Assembly: GCF_012349115.1 (NCBI RefSeq)
Contig: NZ_PQIG01000065.1
Span: 58,402 to 122,401 of the forward strand
Source of the DNA: Rhizobium ruizarguesonis
GTDB lineage: Bacteria > Pseudomonadota > Alphaproteobacteria > Rhizobiales > Rhizobiaceae
Reading direction: 5' to 3'
Length of the DNA stretch: 64,000 bases
The notes beneath the pieces are model-generated. The model ran no database searches and was not told the DNA's origin. It worked only from the letters and a program-made list of their open reading frames with translations. Positions 16,315-25,196 of the stretch are shown here, piece after piece; the stretch's first letter is position 1; each line of letters starts with the position of its first letter. Both the position numbers and the translations under genes were made by a program.

Positions 16315-17126
16315 GCGACAATCTTCTGGAAATCGACAAGCTCAACGTCGACTACCTCGTCGACAAGGGAGAGTTCCGCGCCGTGAAGGATGTCTCTTTC
16401 AATATCGGCCGCGGCGAGATCTTCGGGCTCGCCGGCGAATCCGGTTGCGGCAAGAGCACGATTGCCTATGCCATCACCCGTCTTTCCAAGGCACCCGCCT
16501 GGATCAGCGGCGGCAGCATAAGGCTCGATGGACAGGATCTTTTGAGGCTGCCGGAACGCGAGTTGCAGAGAATCCGCTGGAAGCGCATCGGCATGGTCTT
16601 CCAGAGCGCGATGAATTCGCTCAATCCGCTGATGCGGGTCGAGGCGCAGTTCCATGACGTTCTGCGCCGGCACACCGGTTGCTCGCATGAGGAATCAAGG
16701 GCTCGGGCTGAGGAGATGTTCCGTCTCGTCGGCATTCCCACGCATCGCATCGGCGATTACCCGCACCAGTTCTCCGGTGGCATGCGCCAGCGCATCGTCA
16801 TCGCCATCTGCCTGGCGCTGAGGCCCGAGCTTATCATCATGGACGAGCCGACGACCGCCCTCGACGTGGTCGTGCAGCGGGAGATCCTCGAGCAGGTCCT
16901 CGACCTGCAGCGGACCTATGGTTTCTCGGTGCTCTTCATCACCCATGACCTGCATCTGATGGCGCAGCTCTGCCAGCGCATCGGCGTCATGCTGAAGGGC
17001 GAACTCGTCGAAGTCGGCGAGGTGCGCCAGGTCGCAGAGGCGCCGCTGCACGATTACACCCGCAAGCTTTGGAATGCCATTCCCCAGCTTCCAGGCAATC
17101 CGCATCACTCGGGAGCCTTGGCATGA
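16311..17126 (+). CDS. ABC ATPase, DppD/OppD type
   Basis: 271 residues from the ATG overlapping the permease stop; a longer frame upstream lies inside the permease gene and is not used. Walker A GESGCGKST near residue 42, signature QFSGGMRQR, Walker B LIIMDEPTTALD and switch HD in FITHDLHL are intact. The C-terminus (PLHDYTRKLWNAIPQLPGNP) belongs to the oligopeptide_HPY region but is shorter than in full-length OppD, lacking the four-Cys cluster seen in many homologues. Pairs with the next gene as a heterodimer. Confidence 0.88.
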   Translation: MSDNLLEIDKLNVDYLVDKGEFRAVKDVSFNIGRGEIFGLAGESGCGKSTIAYAITRLSKAPAWISGGSIRLDGQDLLRLPERELQRIRWKRIGMVFQSAMNSLNPLMRVEAQFHDVLRRHTGCSHEESRARAEEMFRLVGIPTHRIGDYPHQFSGGMRQRIVIAICLALRPELIIMDEPTTALDVVVQREILEQVLDLQRTYGFSVLFITHDLHLMAQLCQRIGVMLKGELVEVGEVRQVAEAPLHDYTRKLWNAIPQLPGNPHHSGALA

Positions 17127-18049
17127 AGGCGGAGGCAAATCCTGTTGTCACCGACGCCGTGATCCGGCTCGAAAATATCCAGCGTAATTTCGGCCCGGTA
17201 CACGCGTTGAAAGGTGTGTCCTTCTCGCTTTTTCCCGGTCGGGCATTGGCGCTGGTCGGCGAATCCGGCTGCGGCAAGACGACCTGCGCCCGCATCATTG
17301 CGCGCTTGGACAAGCCGACGGGCGGCAGGCTGTTTTTCCGCGGGCAGGACCTGACCGCCCGCGGCGAGGCGAAGGATGAGCATCAGTACCGCAGGGCGGT
17401 ACAGATGGTCTTCCAGGATCCGTTCTCGTCGCTCAATCCGGCCTTTACGGTCAGCCATCATCTGGCGCGGCCGCTGCAATTGCATCGACAGAGCGGCTCC
17501 AGGACGGATCTTGCCGAAGAGATTGCCCGCCTGCTGACAAGCGTCGGGCTGGAGCCCGATTTGACCAGGCAGAAATTCCCGCATGAGCTCTCGGGCGGCC
17601 AGCGGCAGCGGGTGAATATCGCGCGGGCGCTAGCCGTTGCGCCGAGCGTGCTGGTGGCCGATGAGCCGACCTCGATGCTCGATGTCTCCATCCGCAAGGA
17701 CATTCTCCATCTGCTCGCGACAGTGAAACGCGAAAACGACCTTGCCATGCTCTATATCACGCACGACATCGCAACGGCAGCGCACGTGGCCGAAGAGATC
17801 GTCGTCATGTTCGCCGGCCAGATGGTCGAATGGGGCGACACCGATACGGTTCTGTCCGATCCGCGCCATCCCTATACAAGATTGCTGCTTTCAGCCGTTC
17901 CGGACGGCAGCAGACCCTTCGTGACCGGCGGAAGCGCACGTTTCCTCGAACAGGCGGAAAAGGTACGCTCGCTCAGCCGTCCTGAATCGACTGTCATCGA
18001 GCAGGTCGGCTCCAACCATTTCATGCGCGCACTCGGCGTTTCCAGCTGA
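17123..18049 (+). CDS. ABC ATPase, DppF/OppF type
   Basis: 308 residues from the ATG overlapping the previous stop (ATGA). Walker A GESGCGKTTCARI, Q-loop FQDPFSSLNPAF, signature [11 protein letters not shown], Walker B VLVADEPTSMLD and switch HD in YITHDIATA are all present. Homologues usually start the P-loop segment with dipeptide-type VHALKGVSF, seen here. Completes a five-gene importer (binding protein, two permeases, two ATPases). Confidence 0.88.
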   Translation: MKAEANPVVTDAVIRLENIQRNFGPVHALKGVSFSLFPGRALALVGESGCGKTTCARIIARLDKPTGGRLFFRGQDLTARGEAKDEHQYRRAVQMVFQDPFSSLNPAFTVSHHLARPLQLHRQSGSRTDLAEEIARLLTSVGLEPDLTRQKFPHELSGGQRQRVNIARALAVAPSVLVADEPTSMLDVSIRKDILHLLATVKRENDLAMLYITHDIATAAHVAEEIVVMFAGQMVEWGDTDTVLSDPRHPYTRLLLSAVPDGSRPFVTGGSARFLEQAEKVRSLSRPESTVIEQVGSNHFMRALGVSS

Positions 18050-18060
18050 AGGATGGCAAA

Positions 18061-18531
18061 ATGGATTATCTCGTCAACCTCTCCACCCTGCCGCAAGACA
18101 CGCAGTCGGCCGAACGAATGGCCAGCGAGGGCGTGACGATCCGCCGGGCCTTGCCGCCGGAATTCCGGCTGATCACCGGCTGGATCGCAGAACAATTCGG
18201 CGAGGGATGGGCGAGCGAGGCCTCCGTCGCGATGACCCGCCAGCCGCCGAGCTGTTTCATCGCCACACGCGAGCAGAAGCTCGTCGGTTTTTCCTGCCAT
18301 GAAGCCACGGCGCGCGGCTTCTTCGGACCGACCGGCGTCGACGAAGGCCTTCGCGGGCTCGGCATCGGCCGGGCATTGCTTTTTGCCAGCCTGAACGACC
18401 TGAAAGCGATGGGCTATGCCTATGCGATCATCGGCGACGTCGGCCCCTCTGCCTTTTACGAAAAGGCGGTCGGGGCCATGCCGATCCCCAATTCCGCTCC
18501 CGGCATTTACGCCGGAATGCTCAAGAGCTGA
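18061..18531 (+). CDS. GNAT family N-acetyltransferase
   Basis: 156 residues with a GNAT fold: beta strands ending in KLVGFSCHEA and the acetyl-CoA-binding segment GLRGLGIGRALLFASL (the Q/RxxGxG/A signature), then AIIGDVGPSAFYEKAVGA. Located 11 bases after the ATPase gene and 55 before the hexosaminidase gene, so part of the same transcript. In an amino-sugar operon it may acetylate glucosamine or a related amino group, but GNAT substrate range cannot be predicted from sequence. Confidence 0.82.
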   Translation: MDYLVNLSTLPQDTQSAERMASEGVTIRRALPPEFRLITGWIAEQFGEGWASEASVAMTRQPPSCFIATREQKLVGFSCHEATARGFFGPTGVDEGLRGLGIGRALLFASLNDLKAMGYAYAIIGDVGPSAFYEKAVGAMPIPNSAPGIYAGMLKS

Positions 18532-18586
18532 TTTTCAAAAGGCCCGATCGTCAAAAAGGCCAGATCTTCAAAAGGAAAGAGTGACC

Positions 18587-20608
18587 ATGTCCACATCACG
18601 ACCAAAAGCCCTGCGGCTTGAAACCCTTTGGAACCCGCCTGCGGACGGCAAGGAATTCTCCTACGTCCTGCGCCTCAAGAACCTCGGCACAGAGCCGCTT
18701 TCGAATTTCTCGCTGTGCGTCAGCGGCCCGGGTCGTGTCGATCCGGCCGGGCGCGTCGAAGGCGCCACGGTTTCGCAGCGGCTGTCGAATTTCACCGAAT
18801 TCCAGCCGCCGGCCAATTTCGTTCTCGGCGCCGGCGAGACGTGGACGGTTTCAGTCTATGCGCTGAGCTGGCAGTTCCGCCACTGGACGGACGGCGCGAC
18901 GAGCGGCTATCTCGCGCTTTCCGACGGCAGCACGATCGTGCTCACCATAGAGCCGACGCGATCTTCGGTCAGCAACGCGCCATTGAAGCGTGGCGCCGAG
19001 ATCTATCCGGTTCCCGCCAATGCGCCCGTTCAGGTGTCGATCATCCCCTGGCCGAACCATGTGTCCGTCACTTCCCGACGTCCGCTGCCGGCCGGTTTTG
19101 CGCCGCAGGCGCGGAGCGCTGAAGCGGAGGCGGCAGCGCGCGGCTTCGCAGCGCTGGTCGAGCATCTCTTCGCCGTCGAAGGCATCGTGCGGAGCGAGAC
19201 GGAAGGCGCGGTTCCGGTTGCCCTGAAGGATGCCGCCGGCTTCGGGCCGGAGGCCTATCGGCTGAGCTTCGAGGGTGAGGCGATCACGATCGAGGCAAGC
19301 AGCCAGACCGGCTTCCTCTACGGCCTTGTCACGCTCGGCCAGATCTGGCGCGGTGCAAGGCTGCATCCCGAGGTCTTCCAGTTTCCGGCATCCGGCGAGA
19401 TCGTCGATGAGCCGTCGATGGGCTGGCGCGGCCTGCACCTCGACGTTGCCCGCCAGTTCTACGGTGCGGCCGAGGTCAAGAAGCTGGTGGCGGTGCTTGC
19501 CTGGAACAAGCTCAACCGCTTCCACTGGCACCTTTCCGACGACGAAGCATGGCGCGTCGAGATCGACGCCTATCCTGATTTGACCGCGGTCGGTGCCTGG
19601 CGCGGCCACGGTCTTGCCGTTCCGCCGCTGCTCGGTTCGAGCCCGGCCCGCACCGGCGGTTATTACACCAAGGCTGCCATCCGCGAGATCGTCGCCCATG
19701 CCAAGAGCTTCGGCGTGGAGATCGTGCCGGAGATCGATGTCCCCGGCCATTGCTACGCCATGCTGCAGGCGATCCCGGAGTTGCGCGATCCGGCCGAGGT
19801 CGGCAGCTACTATTCGGTTCAGGGCTTTCCCGACAATTGCATCAATCCGGCCCGCGAGAAGACCTATGAGATCATCGAGACGATCCTCTTGGAACTCATC
19901 GAGCTCTTTCCGTTCAAGACCATCCACCTCGGTGCTGACGAAGTTCCGCTCGGCGCATGGTCCGGCTCGCCGGAAGCGCTCGAGCGCCTGCGTAGCGTCG
20001 CGGGCGACGAGGTTGCCGATGCGCATGCCAAGCGGCTGAACGTCGTGACCAATACCCATGGCGCCGACGATATCCACGGCTCGGGTGCCGCCATCCTGCA
20101 GGCGGAGTTCCTGAACCGTGTCCAGCGCTTCCTTGCGAGCAAGGGCTGCATCACCGGCGGCTGGGAAGAGGCGGCCCACGGCGATGTCATCGACAAATCG
20201 AAAAGCTATCTCTGCAGCTGGCGCAATGTCGAAGTCTCGGCCGAACTTGCCGAGCGCGGCTACGAAATCGTCGTCTGCCCCGGACAGGTCTACTACCTCG
20301 ACATGGCGCTCAGGCCCGACTGGGATGAACCCGGCGCCAGCTGGGCGGGGACTTCGGATGCCGAGAAGCTCTACAATTTCGACCCCATCGGCGGCTGGAC
20401 GGCGAGCCAGAAACAGAAACTCCTCGGCATCCAGGCCTGCATCTGGTCCGAGCCGATGACGGATCGTGCCGTTTTCGACCGCCTCGTCTTTCCGCGCATT
20501 TCCGCACTTGCTGAAACCGGCTGGACGAAGCCGTCGTCCAAGTCGTGGGAGCGCTTCAGGGCGCTCGCAGGACTGATGCCGCTGCTCTACGGGCTGCAGC
20601 AGTCGTAG
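18587..20608 (+). CDS. GH20 beta-N-acetylhexosaminidase
   Basis: 673 residues. A GH20b-like N-terminal region is followed by the GH20 (beta/alpha)8 barrel: GLHLDVARQFY, NRFHWHLSDDEAWR, PEIDVPGHCYAM and HLGADEVPLGAWSG, in which Asp451-Glu452 are the polarising and acid/base pair of substrate-assisted catalysis. Removes terminal N-acetylglucosamine from chito-oligosaccharides or glycans. No signal peptide, so it works in the cytoplasm on sugars brought in by the ABC system upstream. GTG at 18581 is an alternative start; ATG 18587 has better spacing to AAGGAAAG. Confidence 0.9.
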   Translation: MSTSRPKALRLETLWNPPADGKEFSYVLRLKNLGTEPLSNFSLCVSGPGRVDPAGRVEGATVSQRLSNFTEFQPPANFVLGAGETWTVSVYALSWQFRHWTDGATSGYLALSDGSTIVLTIEPTRSSVSNAPLKRGAEIYPVPANAPVQVSIIPWPNHVSVTSRRPLPAGFAPQARSAEAEAAARGFAALVEHLFAVEGIVRSETEGAVPVALKDAAGFGPEAYRLSFEGEAITIEASSQTGFLYGLVTLGQIWRGARLHPEVFQFPASGEIVDEPSMGWRGLHLDVARQFYGAAEVKKLVAVLAWNKLNRFHWHLSDDEAWRVEIDAYPDLTAVGAWRGHGLAVPPLLGSSPARTGGYYTKAAIREIVAHAKSFGVEIVPEIDVPGHCYAMLQAIPELRDPAEVGSYYSVQGFPDNCINPAREKTYEIIETILLELIELFPFKTIHLGADEVPLGAWSGSPEALERLRSVAGDEVADAHAKRLNVVTNTHGADDIHGSGAAILQAEFLNRVQRFLASKGCITGGWEEAAHGDVIDKSKSYLCSWRNVEVSAELAERGYEIVVCPGQVYYLDMALRPDWDEPGASWAGTSDAEKLYNFDPIGGWTASQKQKLLGIQACIWSEPMTDRAVFDRLVFPRISALAETGWTKPSSKSWERFRALAGLMPLLYGLQQS

Positions 20609-20609
20609 C

Positions 20610-20632
20610 GCCCGGATCGGGCCGCGGGTTTT
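20610..20632 (+). terminator. Weak GC hairpin after GH20 gene
   Basis: GCCCG-GAT-CGGGC directly after the stop codon, then CGCGGGTTTT. Short stem and few T, so a weak candidate. A second GC-rich hairpin lies in 20650-20680 between the convergent genes. Confidence 0.35.
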
Positions 20633-20695
20633 GATTTGAGGATCACCCTCGCCATCGCCGGAGGCGGTGATGGCGGGGGGAAACTGACATCGCTT

Positions 20696-21172
20696 TCAAA
20701 GGGCGGTGTCAGGTGCCGTTTCATCTGCCGCGGGCAGCTCGCATTCGGGTGCGGCGATACGAATAGGACGAGTTCCAATCGGCGCGCCGGTCGCGCGGTC
20801 GATGGTGACGGGATCGATCTCGGTTCCGGTCTCGGCGTCGACGAAACGGGTGACTGCACCGCCGCTGCGGTGCTTGCGGCCCCAGGCGCCGATTGCAAAC
20901 AGCACCGGCAGAAAATCGCGGCCGGCTTCCGTCAGCACATATTCGTCGCGCGGCGGACGCTCGGAATAGCGACGCTTTTCCAGCAATCCTTCCTCGGTCA
21001 GCGATGATAGCCGCCCCGTCAGCATTGTCGGGACGATACCGAGGCTTTTGCGAAATTCATCGAAGCGGGTCAGCCCCGCATGGGCGTCGCGCATGATCAG
21101 CATGCTCCACGCATCGCCGACGAGCGCCAGGCTGCGGGCGATCAGGCAGGGTTGTTCGGAAAGATTCTTCAT
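20696..21172 (-). CDS. HxlR family transcriptional regulator
   Basis: 158 residues. The winged helix (about residues 8-100) has the HxlR layout: PCLIARSLALVGDAWSMLIM, FDEFRKSLGIVPTMLTGRLSSL and EYVLTEAGRDFLPVL. The C-terminal 50 residues form a less conserved extension. Divergent from the SDR gene at 21263 with an AT-rich palindrome between them, so it probably represses that gene, perhaps in response to reactive carbonyls, quinones or redox state as known for other HxlR proteins. Confidence 0.85.
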   Translation of the reverse strand: MKNLSEQPCLIARSLALVGDAWSMLIMRDAHAGLTRFDEFRKSLGIVPTMLTGRLSSLTEEGLLEKRRYSERPPRDEYVLTEAGRDFLPVLFAIGAWGRKHRSGGAVTRFVDAETGTEIDPVTIDRATGAPIGTRPIRIAAPECELPAADETAPDTAL

Positions 21173-21198
21173 GTCGATATCTTTTTAGTAGTGACTTG

Positions 21199-21213
21199 CT
21201 ATCTTTTTGATAG
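21199..21213. promoter_or_regulatory. Candidate HxlR operator
   Basis: CTATC-TTTTT-GATAG, a perfect 5-base dyad, in the divergent HxlR/SDR promoter region. A related half (TATCTTTTTAG) lies 20 bases to the left around 21178-21187, giving two similarly oriented sites. Confidence 0.45.
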
Positions 21214-21262
21214 TAACAGAATGCGCATGGATGTTCCACGACAAAAACGAAGGCAGACGTCA

Positions 21263-22078
21263 ATGAGCAAGACAGAACGCAGCATTGCCCTGGTCACCGG
21301 GGCTTCCTCCGGCATCGGGCTGGTGACGGCGAAGGCGCTGCGGCGCGACGGTTACCGGGTGTTCGGCACCAGCCGAAAGCCGATGGCCGACACCGCCGAT
21401 GGCATCACCATGCTGGTCTGCGACGTCATCGACGATCAATCGGTGCAGGGCGTCGTCGACGAAGTTCTGAAACGCACGGGACGGATCGATCTTCTCGTCA
21501 ACAATGCCGGGATCGGCCTGCTCGGCGGCGCCGAGGAATCGACGACGGCGCAGGCCAAAGCCGTGTTCGACGTCAACGTCTTCGGCACGATGCGCATGAC
21601 CAATGCGGTGCTGCCGGTGATGCGGCGGCAGCGCAGCGGTCGGATCATCAACCTGAGCTCGATCCTCGGGCTGATCCCGGCGCCGTTCAACGCGCTCTAC
21701 GCAGCGACCAAACACGCGATCGAAGGCTATTCGGAATCCCTCGATCATGAAGTGCGCACACAGGGCATCCGCGTCGTGCTCGTCGAACCGGGTGTCACCC
21801 GCACCTCCTTCGAGGAGAACATCACGCGCCCCGACCGGCCGCTTGCCGTCTATGACGCAGTGCGCGCCGATGCGGAGAAGCTGATGCGCGAGATCGTCTC
21901 AAAAGGCGATGCGCCCGAGGTGGTCGCCGCAACCGTCGTCAAGGCCGCCAATGCGCCATCGCCGAAGAGACGCTACACGGCCGGGAAAGCAGCAGGACAA
22001 GTGCGTTTCATCCGCCGCTTCCTGCCTGAGTCCTTTGTCGACAAGAGCCTCCGGAAATTCAACAAACTTCCCGATTGA
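21263..22078 (+). CDS. SDR family oxidoreductase
   Basis: 271 residues from the ATG chosen for its classical start (MSKTERSIALVTGASSGIG); the longer frame back to 21080 runs into the regulator. Cofactor loop TGASSGIG near residues 12-19, NNAG, and catalytic YAATK are present, with a C-terminal extension (KRRYTAGKAAGQVRFIRRFLP) found in SDRs acting on lipids, retinoids or other hydrophobic ketones. Likely under control of the divergent HxlR protein. Confidence 0.87.
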   Translation: MSKTERSIALVTGASSGIGLVTAKALRRDGYRVFGTSRKPMADTADGITMLVCDVIDDQSVQGVVDEVLKRTGRIDLLVNNAGIGLLGGAEESTTAQAKAVFDVNVFGTMRMTNAVLPVMRRQRSGRIINLSSILGLIPAPFNALYAATKHAIEGYSESLDHEVRTQGIRVVLVEPGVTRTSFEENITRPDRPLAVYDAVRADAEKLMREIVSKGDAPEVVAATVVKAANAPSPKRRYTAGKAAGQVRFIRRFLPESFVDKSLRKFNKLPD

Positions 22079-22128
22079 TCCTGGCTTGCCGCATTGTCGG
22101 CTCATCGCAAAAACGAAAGTTCGCCCTC

Positions 22129-23125
22129 ATGAAAGCATTCCTGATCGATCGCTACAAGAAAGGCGGCGCCCTCAGGCTCGGCCAGAGCCCTGAACCGCAG
22201 CTGCGGGAGAATGACGTCATGGTCGAGATCCATGCCGCCAGCGTGAACCCGCTGGATGCCAAGATCCGGGACGGAGAGTTCAAGCTGATCCTGCCTTACC
22301 GGCTTCCCTTGGTGCTCGGCAATGATGTCGCTGTGTCGTGGTGCGGGTCAGCGCCAATGTCCGGCAATTCAAACCCGGCGACGCGGTCTATGCGCGTCCC
22401 GGCAAGGAATCGGCACCTTCGCCGAGTATATCGCCATCGACGCTGCCGATATCGCCCTGAAGCCCGCCAATCTCAGCATGGAAGAGGCCGCATCCATTCC
22501 GCTTGTGGCGCTGACCGCATGGCAGGCACTGGTCGAGCGCGCCAAGCTGCAGAAGGGGCAGAGGGTGCTGATCCATGCGGGCTCCGGCGGCGTCGGCACC
22601 ATCGCGATCCAGCTTGCCAAACATCTCGGCGCCCACGTGGCGACGACCGTGAGCACGGCAAGTATCGATCTGGTGAAAAGCCTCGGCGCCGACGTGGTGG
22701 TCGATTACAAGAAGGACGACTTCGAAAAGGTGCTGAAGGGCTATGACGTCGTGCTGAACAGCCTCGGCAAGGATACGCTGGAGAAATCGCTCGCCGTCCT
22801 GAAGCCCGGCGGCAAGCTGATCTCGATATCGGGTCCGCCCGATCCCGATTTCGCCAGGGAAAACGGCTTCGGCTGGCTGCTGCAGCAGGTCATGCGCTTC
22901 TTGAGTTTAGGCATCCGGCGGAAATCGAAGCGCCGGGGGATCGGCTATTCCTTCCTCTTCATGACGGCAAACGGCGCGCAGCTCGGCAAGATCACCTCGC
23001 TGATCGAGGCGGGCGCCATCCGCCCCGTCATCGACCGGGCCTTCCCGTTCGATAAGACCAACGAGGCGCTGGACTATGTGGAAACGGGACGCGCGAAGGG
23101 CAAGGTCGTCATCGCGGTGAAGTGA
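22129..23125 (+). pseudogene. MDR-type NADP-dependent alcohol dehydrogenase, two frameshifts
   Basis: Reads as a zinc-independent medium-chain reductase (quinone oxidoreductase-like) in two pieces. Frame 1 from 22129 holds the start (MKAFLIDRYKKGG) to LVLGNDVA near 22331. A short third frame then gives VVVRVSANVRQFKPGDAVYARPGKE (near 22334-22410), and the last frame resumes at GTFAEYIAIDAAD near 22413, continuing through the cofactor motif AGSGGVGTIAIQLAK to the stop at 23125. The joins fit the loss of one base near 22332 and one or four bases near 22411. Without sequencing error, the protein would be non-functional. Confidence 0.8.
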
Positions 23126-23152
23126 GGTCTGGAAGGCCGAAGAGCCTCGGTT

Positions 23153-23206
23153 TAGCCGAGCGGCTTTTGCAGGACGTCGAAGCACGGATTGGTTTCGGAA
23201 AGGAGA
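23153..23206 (-). pseudogene. Remnant copy of a ROK regulator 3' end
   Basis: On the minus strand this encodes SETNPCFDVLQKPLG and a stop, almost identical to the C-terminus (SETNPRFDVLQKPLG) of the intact ROK gene at 25197. About 46 of 49 bases match between 23153-23201 and 25198-25246. Only the last 15-18 codons remain. It lies immediately beyond the stop of the AraC gene, so the AraC-EamA pair is bracketed by direct copies of this segment. Confidence 0.75.
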
Positions 23207-23227
23207 AGTGCGGTCGAGCGAAGGGTT

Positions 23228-24115
23228 TCACTGTCTTTGCCGGTAGGCAGAGGGTGTGACGCCTGTGCCCAACTTGAATGCCCGTGTCATGTGGCTCTGG
23301 CTGCTGAAGCCGCAGGCCGAAGCGATCTGCGCGATCGGGTCCATGCCTGATAACATCGATTTGGCGCGCTCGATACGCCGGTGAGCCACCCAGCCATGTG
23401 GGGACACACCATAGCTTGCCCGGAACATCCGCTGAAAATGAAAGGCGCTGAGCTGCCCGATCGCCGCCAGATCCTGCAAGCGGATTGTCTCACCGAGATG
23501 GGCCTCGATATACTCCAGACTCCGGCGCCGCACATGAGAAGCGAGCCCGCCGCTGATCGCGCAGGGACGCATCCCGCCATAGCGCGGATCAACGAAGAAA
23601 TCGTTGATCGTCTGTGCCATCGCTTCTTCAGCCTGCAGATGACTGCCCGCCACGATCGCTTGCGTCATCTGCCGAAGCGTGCGCGCCAAGGGGGGTGCAT
23701 CTGCGAAGGTCACTTCGGGAAGAGCCATGAGCCGAGCATCGCGGTCAAACGTCTCCGCAAACATCCGGCGCAACTCATCATCGGGAACATACAGATGGAC
23801 GAATTGGGAGAAGTCGGTGATTTCCCATTCGGACGAGTGCTCCTGTGGCATGATGCACAGCACTCCCGGACGGCCGCGCGCGGCGGGGCTGCCATCCAGA
23901 CGTCGCGTTCCGGCGCCGCCCCTGAGATAAAGACTGAACGTATGGCCGTTCGGCCGCTGATAGCTCATCCTGTCGTGTGCATTGCTCCAGATGGCAGCTG
24001 ATCGCCCGAACCCCAAATCGATGGACTGTGACATCCGCGCAGTGGGAGATGCGGACAAAAACCTGAAAACCGAGGGGTGACTATATTTCACCAATTCTTC
24101 CCCACACCTGACCAT
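23228..24115 (-). CDS. AraC family transcriptional regulator
   Basis: About 295 residues from the ATG at 24115. The C-terminal 100 residues carry two helix-turn-helix motifs typical of AraC (RLQDLAAIGQLSAFHFQRMFRA and PIAQIASACGFSSQSHMTRAFK, ending GVTPSAYRQRQ). The N-terminal half (YQRPNGHTFSLYLRGG, GRPGVLCIMPQEH) is a cupin-like sensor domain. Met at 24196 and 24034 are other possible starts. Divergent from the EamA gene at 24246, suggesting it controls that exporter. Confidence 0.85.
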   Translation of the reverse strand: MVRCGEELVKYSHPSVFRFLSASPTARMSQSIDLGFGRSAAIWSNAHDRMSYQRPNGHTFSLYLRGGAGTRRLDGSPAARGRPGVLCIMPQEHSSEWEITDFSQFVHLYVPDDELRRMFAETFDRDARLMALPEVTFADAPPLARTLRQMTQAIVAGSHLQAEEAMAQTINDFFVDPRYGGMRPCAISGGLASHVRRRSLEYIEAHLGETIRLQDLAAIGQLSAFHFQRMFRASYGVSPHGWVAHRRIERAKSMLSGMDPIAQIASACGFSSQSHMTRAFKLGTGVTPSAYRQRQ

Positions 24116-24245
24116 GCCGCGCGAACAATACCGGCGGACGAGCTGCCTGGCGAGCCGGAAGTCCGGGCAAATCGATTTCATAGCAAGAATCTGCAAGAGA
24201 CCTGCTCGCGGTTCGCCTATTGGTCGGGAAAACGAGGATCACTCC

Positions 24246-25160
24246 ATGGCAAATGCCGCTCTCTTCATCGCCACCGTCCTTATATGGGGGACGACTTGGA
24301 TCGCCATTGCGATGCAGGTCGGTCCCGTGCCGGTCTTGGTCTCGGTCTTTTACAGATTTGCGGTCGCAGCAGTGATCCTCCTCGCCATCCTGGCCGTCAT
24401 GCGGCGGCTCAAGCTGCCTGCCTTGCGCGATCAGCCTTTCATCCTTGCGCAAGCGCTCTGCCTGTTCAGCCTCAATTTCATCTGCTTCTACAACGCCGCC
24501 GCCTCTATCCCGTCCGGGCTGATCTCCGTGATCTTCTCGCTCGCAACGATCTACAATGCCGTCAATGCGCGCCTCTTCTTCGGCGACCGCATTACAGGCC
24601 GCACGCTTCTCGCAGCGGCGCTCGGAGCAACCGGCCTTCTCCTCCTTTTCGGACAGGACGTCGTCGTCGATTTCGATATGGGCACATTGAAAGGGATCGG
24701 GCTCGCAGCGCTTGGCACGCTGTTCTTCTCGCTGGGCAATATGGCATCGCGTCGAAACAGCGCGGCTGGAATCTCACCGCTGACCGCCAATGCCTGGGGC
24801 ATGACCTATGGCGCGATCGTCCTCCTCGTCCTGATTGCCGTGACGCAAACGCCGATCGTCGCACCGCCCAACGTCACCTATCTTGCCGCCATGCTCTATC
24901 TCGCGGCAATCGGATCGGTGATCGGCTTCACCACCTACCTCATGCTGGTGTCGCGCATCGGCTCCTCACGCGCTGCCTATGCCACCGTCCTGTTCCCGAT
25001 CGTCGCCCTGTCGTTGTCGACGGTCTTCGAGGGCTACCACTGGACCGCTCTGGGCCTGATCGGCCTGGCGCTGACGCTTCTCGGCAACGTGGTCATCTTT
25101 GCGCGACCTCTGGCCCGTCGCCCGCCGCAGTCAGATGCGAGGTTGCCGGCAGGCGGATGA
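24246..25160 (+). CDS. EamA/DMT family transporter
   Basis: 304 residues, ten predicted transmembrane helices in two EamA repeats (first: ALFIATVLIWGTTWIAIAMQ, second begins near GLAALGTLFFSLGNMASR). Inner-membrane drug/metabolite exporter; relatives export amino acids, nucleobases or toxins. An ACGAGGATC ribosome site precedes the ATG; the frame upstream of it lies in the promoter region. Forms a divergent pair with the AraC gene. Confidence 0.88.
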   Translation: MANAALFIATVLIWGTTWIAIAMQVGPVPVLVSVFYRFAVAAVILLAILAVMRRLKLPALRDQPFILAQALCLFSLNFICFYNAAASIPSGLISVIFSLATIYNAVNARLFFGDRITGRTLLAAALGATGLLLLFGQDVVVDFDMGTLKGIGLAALGTLFFSLGNMASRRNSAAGISPLTANAWGMTYGAIVLLVLIAVTQTPIVAPPNVTYLAAMLYLAAIGSVIGFTTYLMLVSRIGSSRAAYATVLFPIVALSLSTVFEGYHWTALGLIGLALTLLGNVVIFARPLARRPPQSDARLPAGG

Positions 25161-25196
25161 GAGGCCGGCCCAAGCAATCTCCCGGGCAGAGGTGTA

